This document shows positions 60,354 to 64,000 of a stretch of DNA of 64,000 nucleotides, piece by piece. The stretch comes from Parachryseolinea silvisoli (GTDB taxonomy: Bacteria; Bacteroidota; Bacteroidia; Cytophagales; Cyclobacteriaceae). The stretch is taken from the NCBI RefSeq assembly GCF_021190955.1, contig NZ_JAIOAO010000004.1, forward strand, positions 310,001 to 374,000. Direction: 5' to 3'. Position numbers and translations under genes: made by a program. The notes under the pieces were generated by a model. The model had not been told where the DNA came from. It was given only the letters and a program-made list of their open reading frames with translations, and did not search any database. Positions within the stretch are counted from its first letter, which is position 1, and each line of letters opens with the position of its first letter.

Positions 60354-61478
60354 TTATAGTGATAATGGTACTTTTTTACCCGTCTTAACCGCCTGGTAAA
60401 TAGCGTCGATGATCTTCATGTCTTTCAGACCTTCCAGGCCGTCCATCGATACCACGGGTTGTTTTCCGTTCAGGATCATCTCGGCCATTTCGTCCATTTG
60501 TACCGTCTGATGGGTGACATGGGGGAAGTTTAGTTCGCCGGCACTGGTACGGCCTTCGATCGGTCCATAGCCAGTCGCCGGCTTCAGCTCGGCAAAGCCC
60601 TTCTCGCCGTCGAGAAAGAAGCTGTCGAGATTATTCATGGAGTAGGTAGACAGGCAGGAGGCCACAGCCCCCGACGGAAAGCCCAGCTGGAACTGGATCG
60701 TTTCGTCAACGCCCTCTTTAAACTTTACCGGATCGGTCTTCGTCTCCTGCGCCGTAACCCATACCGGCTCTTCGCCAACCATATACCGGGATCCGTTCAC
60801 GGAATATATACCGATATCCATCATCGCGCCTCCGCCCGCCAGCTGCTTGTTCAGGCGCCACTGCCCCGGATCGCCAATGCGGAAACCCGACAGCCCCTGG
60901 AAGAACAGGATCTTGCCAAATTTTCCTTCTTTGCGCAGGCGGATGATTTCCAATGTCTTGGGCTCGAGGTGCATGCGGTAGCCGATCAGTAATTTTACAT
61001 TGGCTTTTTTACAGGCGTCTACCATTTCCTGTCCTTCGGCGGCGTTCAGCGCCATAGGCTTTTCACAGATCACATGTTTACCGGCTTTGGCTACACGAAT
61101 AACCTGCTCGCGGTGCAACGCGTTGGGGGTAATGACATACACGGCGTCAATGTCCGGATTGTCTTTAATGGCATCGAAGTTGGTATAGTTGTAGCAATTC
61201 TTTTCGGGGATGGCGTACTTCTTTTGCCAGTCTTTGATCTTGGACGGTGTACCGCTGATCACGCCGGTAATCTTTGCCTTCTTGCAATCTTGCATCGCTT
61301 CGGCTACACGGTTGCCATAACTGCCAAGGCCCATGATGGCTACTTTGAGCACGGGACCCTGGTACGGTGGGGAGGAATGGAGGAAGGAAGTCGTGTTGCC
61401 TTTGGCCATCGATGAAATAACAGGGAGCGCCAGGCCGGCAGCAGCGAGCTTTTGTAAGAAGTCTCTACGGGTTTTCAT
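60354..61478 (-). CDS. Tat-exported Gfo/Idh/MocA-family oxidoreductase
   Basis: A 374-residue NAD(P)-dependent sugar or inositol oxidoreductase. The N-terminus MKTRRDFLQKLAAAGLALPVIS is a twin-arginine signal, so the enzyme is exported folded with its cofactor. The start at 61478 is preferred; ATG 61484 adds two residues. The Rossmann motif is VAIMGLGSYGNRVAEAM, and the family hallmark CEKPMALNA carries the catalytic-type Lys. The closing part has the beta-sheet domain (GGGAMMDIGIYSVNGSRYM). Resembles glucose-fructose oxidoreductase-like proteins. Substrate unknown. Standing alone on the minus strand. Confidence 0.92.
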   Translation of the reverse strand: MKTRRDFLQKLAAAGLALPVISSMAKGNTTSFLHSSPPYQGPVLKVAIMGLGSYGNRVAEAMQDCKKAKITGVISGTPSKIKDWQKKYAIPEKNCYNYTNFDAIKDNPDIDAVYVITPNALHREQVIRVAKAGKHVICEKPMALNAAEGQEMVDACKKANVKLLIGYRMHLEPKTLEIIRLRKEGKFGKILFFQGLSGFRIGDPGQWRLNKQLAGGGAMMDIGIYSVNGSRYMVGEEPVWVTAQETKTDPVKFKEGVDETIQFQLGFPSGAVASCLSTYSMNNLDSFFLDGEKGFAELKPATGYGPIEGRTSAGELNFPHVTHQTVQMDEMAEMILNGKQPVVSMDGLEGLKDMKIIDAIYQAVKTGKKVPLSL

Positions 61479-61708
61479 AAGCATGCGGGTTTAACTTGAT
61501 TAGGAAAAGTTAACGATTTGTACCGCAGCGAAGAAGAGCATCCATGTTTTTTCCGGTATAGTACCTGTATTGGTGACAGCCGGTACAATCGGTACAGCGC
61601 GCGGATCAATCCCCACGTCGCCAGGATCCCGGCATTATTTTTTGGCAGGCAATGCGCAGCGCACCGCCGTCACTTCGGCAGGGGTAAAAATGTATAGGAT
61701 AGGTTGGG

Positions 61709-62413
61709 TTAGCGGAACACCAGGGTTCCAAATTTCTGATAGGTGTGAAAGCTCGGCCCGGTCTTTTTCCACGTCCACGTGGTATACCCCTGGTCGTAGT
61801 CCAGGCGGTAGAAGTTGCCGCGCCATTGGGTGCCTGCTTGTGGTGGTTTACCCATAAGCGGATGCAGTACCCGGTACGGTATAAAGAACTCGCCCTGCCA
61901 GCGGGTGACGGTGGCCATGCTTTTTCTGGCACCACCTTCTATAGCGGTGGCGTGTTGTACTTTTTTCTCGCCTTCGTAGTGCATCGGCGCCCAGCCCCCG
62001 GACCGGCCGTTGAGGTGAACCATCAGTAGCGGCCACTCGTAGTTAAGTGGCGACAGCTCGTATTCAAAGTACATCACCTGCGAGGTATCCGGCCATAGAA
62101 AAACTTCGATAGCGTCTTGTCTAAACAGCGGTTGAAAATCTTTGTCGTAGGTAGTGCTCAGCTTTTGATCAACGCAGTCAAACAGGAAATATAAACCCTT
62201 GTCCGAATAGAGCGCTTTGATGCGCGTCAGGGGCGGTTCGCCCGATACTTCCTGTACGGGTAAAGTTACCCAATCGGTTTTATTCCAGGCCGTGGCGCGG
62301 CCGTCGCCGGTAATAGTAAAGTCGGAAGTCTTAACAATGAACAGGCGTGACGTGTCCTGTGTCGACACCGCCTGTTGGGCCGCCAACCGGAAGGACCCGA
62401 CAAAAAAGAGCAT
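61709..62413 (-). CDS. Secreted CBM9-like carbohydrate-binding protein
   Basis: A protein of about 234 residues with a carbohydrate-binding module 9-like beta sandwich: ITGDGRATAWNKTDWVTL, LYFLFDCVDQKLS, QDAIEVFLWPD, then WRGNFYRLDYD and the C-terminal FGTLVFR. The first ATG with a hydrophobic leader is 62413 (MLFFVGSFRLAAQQ). The open frame continues to 62608, and a TTG upstream would give a longer signal peptide (VIRHYLIMLFFVGSF), so the exact start is unsure. Such proteins bind sugars or act with surface enzymes. No enzyme is adjacent except the Gfo-type oxidoreductase 225 bp downstream. Confidence 0.8.
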   Translation of the reverse strand: MLFFVGSFRLAAQQAVSTQDTSRLFIVKTSDFTITGDGRATAWNKTDWVTLPVQEVSGEPPLTRIKALYSDKGLYFLFDCVDQKLSTTYDKDFQPLFRQDAIEVFLWPDTSQVMYFEYELSPLNYEWPLLMVHLNGRSGGWAPMHYEGEKKVQHATAIEGGARKSMATVTRWQGEFFIPYRVLHPLMGKPPQAGTQWRGNFYRLDYDQGYTTWTWKKTGPSFHTYQKFGTLVFR

Positions 62414-62584
62414 GATGAGATAGTGTCTGATAACAGTAGATGTTAGGGTTAACAATACGGTTCTGATGCTATTCCGTGATGGGTACGGTATAGCATGTTG
62501 ATGATAGCTAAAATTCCGGTCGATCCGAATAGAAATTGTGATAAAACGCCCAGGACTTATATGAACGCGCAATCCCCCTCTTAA

Positions 62585-62618
62585 GCTCACATGTGTGCGT
62601 TCATGCACACATGTGAGC
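62585..62618. repeat. 14-bp perfect inverted repeat
   Basis: GCTCACATGTGTGC (62585-62598) and GCACACATGTGAGC (62605-62618) form a perfect stem with a 6-nt loop. Related TGTGAG words recur to 62670 (GTGTGAGAGCG against CGCGCTCACAC). It lies between two minus-strand genes and just after the DinB-like gene on that strand, so it may act as its transcript end. It could also be a REP-like element. Confidence 0.6.
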
Positions 62619-62671
62619 AGAGCGAGTGTGACGTGTGAGAGCGGCCACTCTTTTCTTCGCGCTCACACTGA

Positions 62672-63190
62672 TTAATGTCTGTCCCAGAACGGTGGCGGCT
62701 CGATGCCGAGTCCGCGCAGGTATACATACCCTTGACCGCGGTGATGGATCTCATTATCCATAAAATACATTGCTGCCCAATATACTGGACCTTCCCATTG
62801 GCCAAATACTTTTTCTATTTCCTGAAAACGCTCCGCCGTGATCTGCGGCCAGTATTCATTGATCTCGTCTGTCGACTCGTCCCACAACTTCAGCAGTGCA
62901 GCCTTGGTAGTCGCTCCCTGTAGTTTCTTCTGGACGTCGTCGTAAGAATCCCATTTGCCGAGTGCCAGGCCGCGTACGCCCGGACCCGCCATGGTCAACA
63001 TCTCAATGGCCAATTGCGCGAAAGGGCGCATGCCACCGATCGAATAGGTAAAGAGTTTATCTTCCGGGAAAGCTTCGATTACACGTCGGGTCAGTCCCCG
63101 GTGGCTTTGCCAGTGGTTCAGAAAAATTTGTGAAGTCAGCACCGTCGTTTCTGCAACAGCGGGTGATAGGGGGAATGTCTTGTTTTCCAT
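62672..63190 (-). CDS. DinB/YfiT-family metal-dependent protein
   Basis: A 172-residue four-helix DinB-like protein. The His residues for metal binding are seen in LNHWQSHRG and in NEIHHRGQGYVYLRGLG. Members include thiol transferases and damage-induced proteins of unknown function. It stands divergently from ogt, an alkylation repair gene, with 141 bp between them. Confidence 0.85.
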   Translation of the reverse strand: MENKTFPLSPAVAETTVLTSQIFLNHWQSHRGLTRRVIEAFPEDKLFTYSIGGMRPFAQLAIEMLTMAGPGVRGLALGKWDSYDDVQKKLQGATTKAALLKLWDESTDEINEYWPQITAERFQEIEKVFGQWEGPVYWAAMYFMDNEIHHRGQGYVYLRGLGIEPPPFWDRH

Positions 63191-63331
63191 ACCGTGAGAA
63201 TTTATAATTGTTAAGCAAAGAAACGTAGGGGCTGTGTCAGCCCTATGTCAGGATGCCGCCGCCACGACAAACTTTTTTTAAAAAAAACTTTGCCTGGGCG
63301 CCGTGTGTTTACGTAGAGTACGGAAGTTACA

Positions 63332-63841
63332 ATGGAATATTATTACAAACGAATGTCCTCTCCCGTCGGCATGCTTAGGCTGATCGCTCACAACGACGAC
63401 CTGGCGGCGGTGCTGTGGGAACATGATACACCCGGACGGGCCCAGGGCGACGATGCGGCCATTCTACAGGAGGATCACCCCGTGCTGGGGGAGGCCGAAC
63501 GGCAATTGTCCGAATACTTCCGCGGTGAGCGTGAACAGTTTACCCTCAAGCTCTCTTTTGCGGGCACGCCTTTCCAGCAACAGGTGTGGCAGGCATTGTT
63601 AACCATTCCGTTTGGTGAAACACGCACGTATGGTGAAATGGCCCGGCAAGTCGGCAGTCAATGCGGTGGCCGCGCCATCGGCGGTGCCGTCAACAAAAAT
63701 CCCATTTCGATCATTGCGCCTTGTCACCGGGTGATTGGCGCCACGGGGAAACTGGTGGGGTTTGCCGGCGGCCTCGAAAACAAAGCGTATCTGCTCAAGC
63801 TTGAACACGAAAAAAGGAATCCATCACTATGGGGCGTCTAG
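63332..63841 (+). CDS. ogt: Methylated-DNA--protein-cysteine methyltransferase
   Basis: A 169-residue O6-alkylguanine repair protein. The acceptor Cys131 lies in IAPCHRVIGATGKLVGFAGGLENK. The helix-turn-helix FGETRTYGEMARQVG and N-terminal domain (YYKRMSSPVGMLRLIAHNDDLAAVLW) are normal. It transfers alkyl groups from damaged guanine or thymine to itself. An AlkA-type glycosylase frame begins within its last codons, forming an alkylation-repair pair. Confidence 0.96.
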   Translation: MEYYYKRMSSPVGMLRLIAHNDDLAAVLWEHDTPGRAQGDDAAILQEDHPVLGEAERQLSEYFRGEREQFTLKLSFAGTPFQQQVWQALLTIPFGETRTYGEMARQVGSQCGGRAIGGAVNKNPISIIAPCHRVIGATGKLVGFAGGLENKAYLLKLEHEKRNPSLWGV

Positions 63842-64000
63842 TCAAAACTACAACATCGCCGGTGGTCCCCACATTTTCTACCGGAAACTTTCAAACCCCT
63901 CTGCGACCACGTAGCCGCACGCGACAAAGACCTGAAAGCCATTTTAGAAGCATACGACTACCCGCCGATGTGGACGCGCCCCAACACGTTCGAAAGCCTC
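63829..64000 (+). CDS. Start of an AlkA-type DNA-3-methyladenine glycosylase, partial and apparently frameshifted
   Basis: The DNA after ogt encodes FKPLCDHVAARDKDL and then YDYPPMWTRPNTFESL, a clear N-terminal glycosylase signature, running off the window. That frame (the frame of the ogt stop) has no ATG, GTG or TTG before the motif. ATG 63829, inside ogt, opens the adjacent frame. Removing one C from the run at 63867-63870 would join them as VVPHFLPETFKPL. So either a sequencing error, a real frameshift or an unusual start exists. The product would excise alkylated bases. Confidence 0.6.
   Translation, partial: MGRLVKTTTSPVVPTFSTGNFQTPLRPRSRTRQRPESHFRSIRLPADVDAPQHVRKP

Noticed and set aside
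1-64000. CRISPR arrays, tRNA or rRNA genes, insertion sequences, prophage
   Set aside because: No regularly spaced repeats, cloverleaf-like sequences, rRNA-like blocks, transposase or integrase frames were seen on either strand by eye. A tRNA scan was not possible.

Overview
The window looks like a chromosomal segment of a soil- or plant-associated Bacteroidota, probably order Cytophagales (inference). The evidence is a SusC/SusD pair, two proteins with type IX secretion (T9SS) C-terminal sorting domains, a split KdpD, TAnnTTTG-type promoter boxes and mostly weak Shine-Dalgarno sites. Base composition is moderately GC-rich, with a visibly AT-richer island at about 22.9-25.4 kb. I saw no rRNA, tRNA, CRISPR array, insertion sequence or phage genes.

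Layout. 0-5.1 kb: an oxidative-stress operon (large catalase, short-chain dehydrogenase, zinc alcohol dehydrogenase) and an AhpD-like protein. 5.2-10.7 kb: the imuA-imuB-dnaE2 mutagenic repair cassette behind a strong dyad. 10.9-12.6 kb: a phospholipase D-like protein. 12.6-21.6 kb, minus strand: a high-affinity K+ uptake operon. In transcription order it has a small DUF7674-like protein, a 27-residue membrane peptide, kdpF, kdpA, kdpB, kdpC, an outer-membrane porin, a KdpD sensor half and a separate histidine kinase. No KdpE is present. 22.0-25.4 kb: an NmrA-like protein and an unrecognised pair of membrane and secreted proteins.

25.8-48.8 kb is the most interesting part. A SusC/SusD importer is followed by four genes that together encode the whole trans-4-hydroxy-L-proline to 2-oxoglutarate pathway (deaminase, 2-oxoglutarate-semialdehyde dehydrogenase, 2-epimerase, FAD oxidase/dehydrogenase). 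Next come two DUF1680 beta-L-arabinofuranosidases (GH127 and GH146 type), an AraC regulator, a GH51 alpha-L-arabinofuranosidase, an M1 aminopeptidase and a T9SS-secreted HEXXH protein. An identical 15-bp element lies about 80 bp upstream of both the susC start and the first hydroxyproline gene. I read this as a locus for consuming arabinosylated hydroxyproline-rich plant glycoproteins (extensins). Both the L-arabinofuranose chains and the hydroxyproline they are attached to would be used.

48.9-64 kb is mixed housekeeping and accessory content: a TerD-like protein, an acyltransferase, an ankyrin lipoprotein, a membrane-anchored AraC/TPR regulator, a glycerophosphodiesterase, a LytS/LytTR two-component system, a T9SS beta-helix protein, a Tat-exported Gfo/Idh/MocA oxidoreductase, a CBM9-like secreted protein, a DinB-like protein, Ogt, and the start of an AlkA-type glycosylase that overlaps ogt and appears frameshifted.
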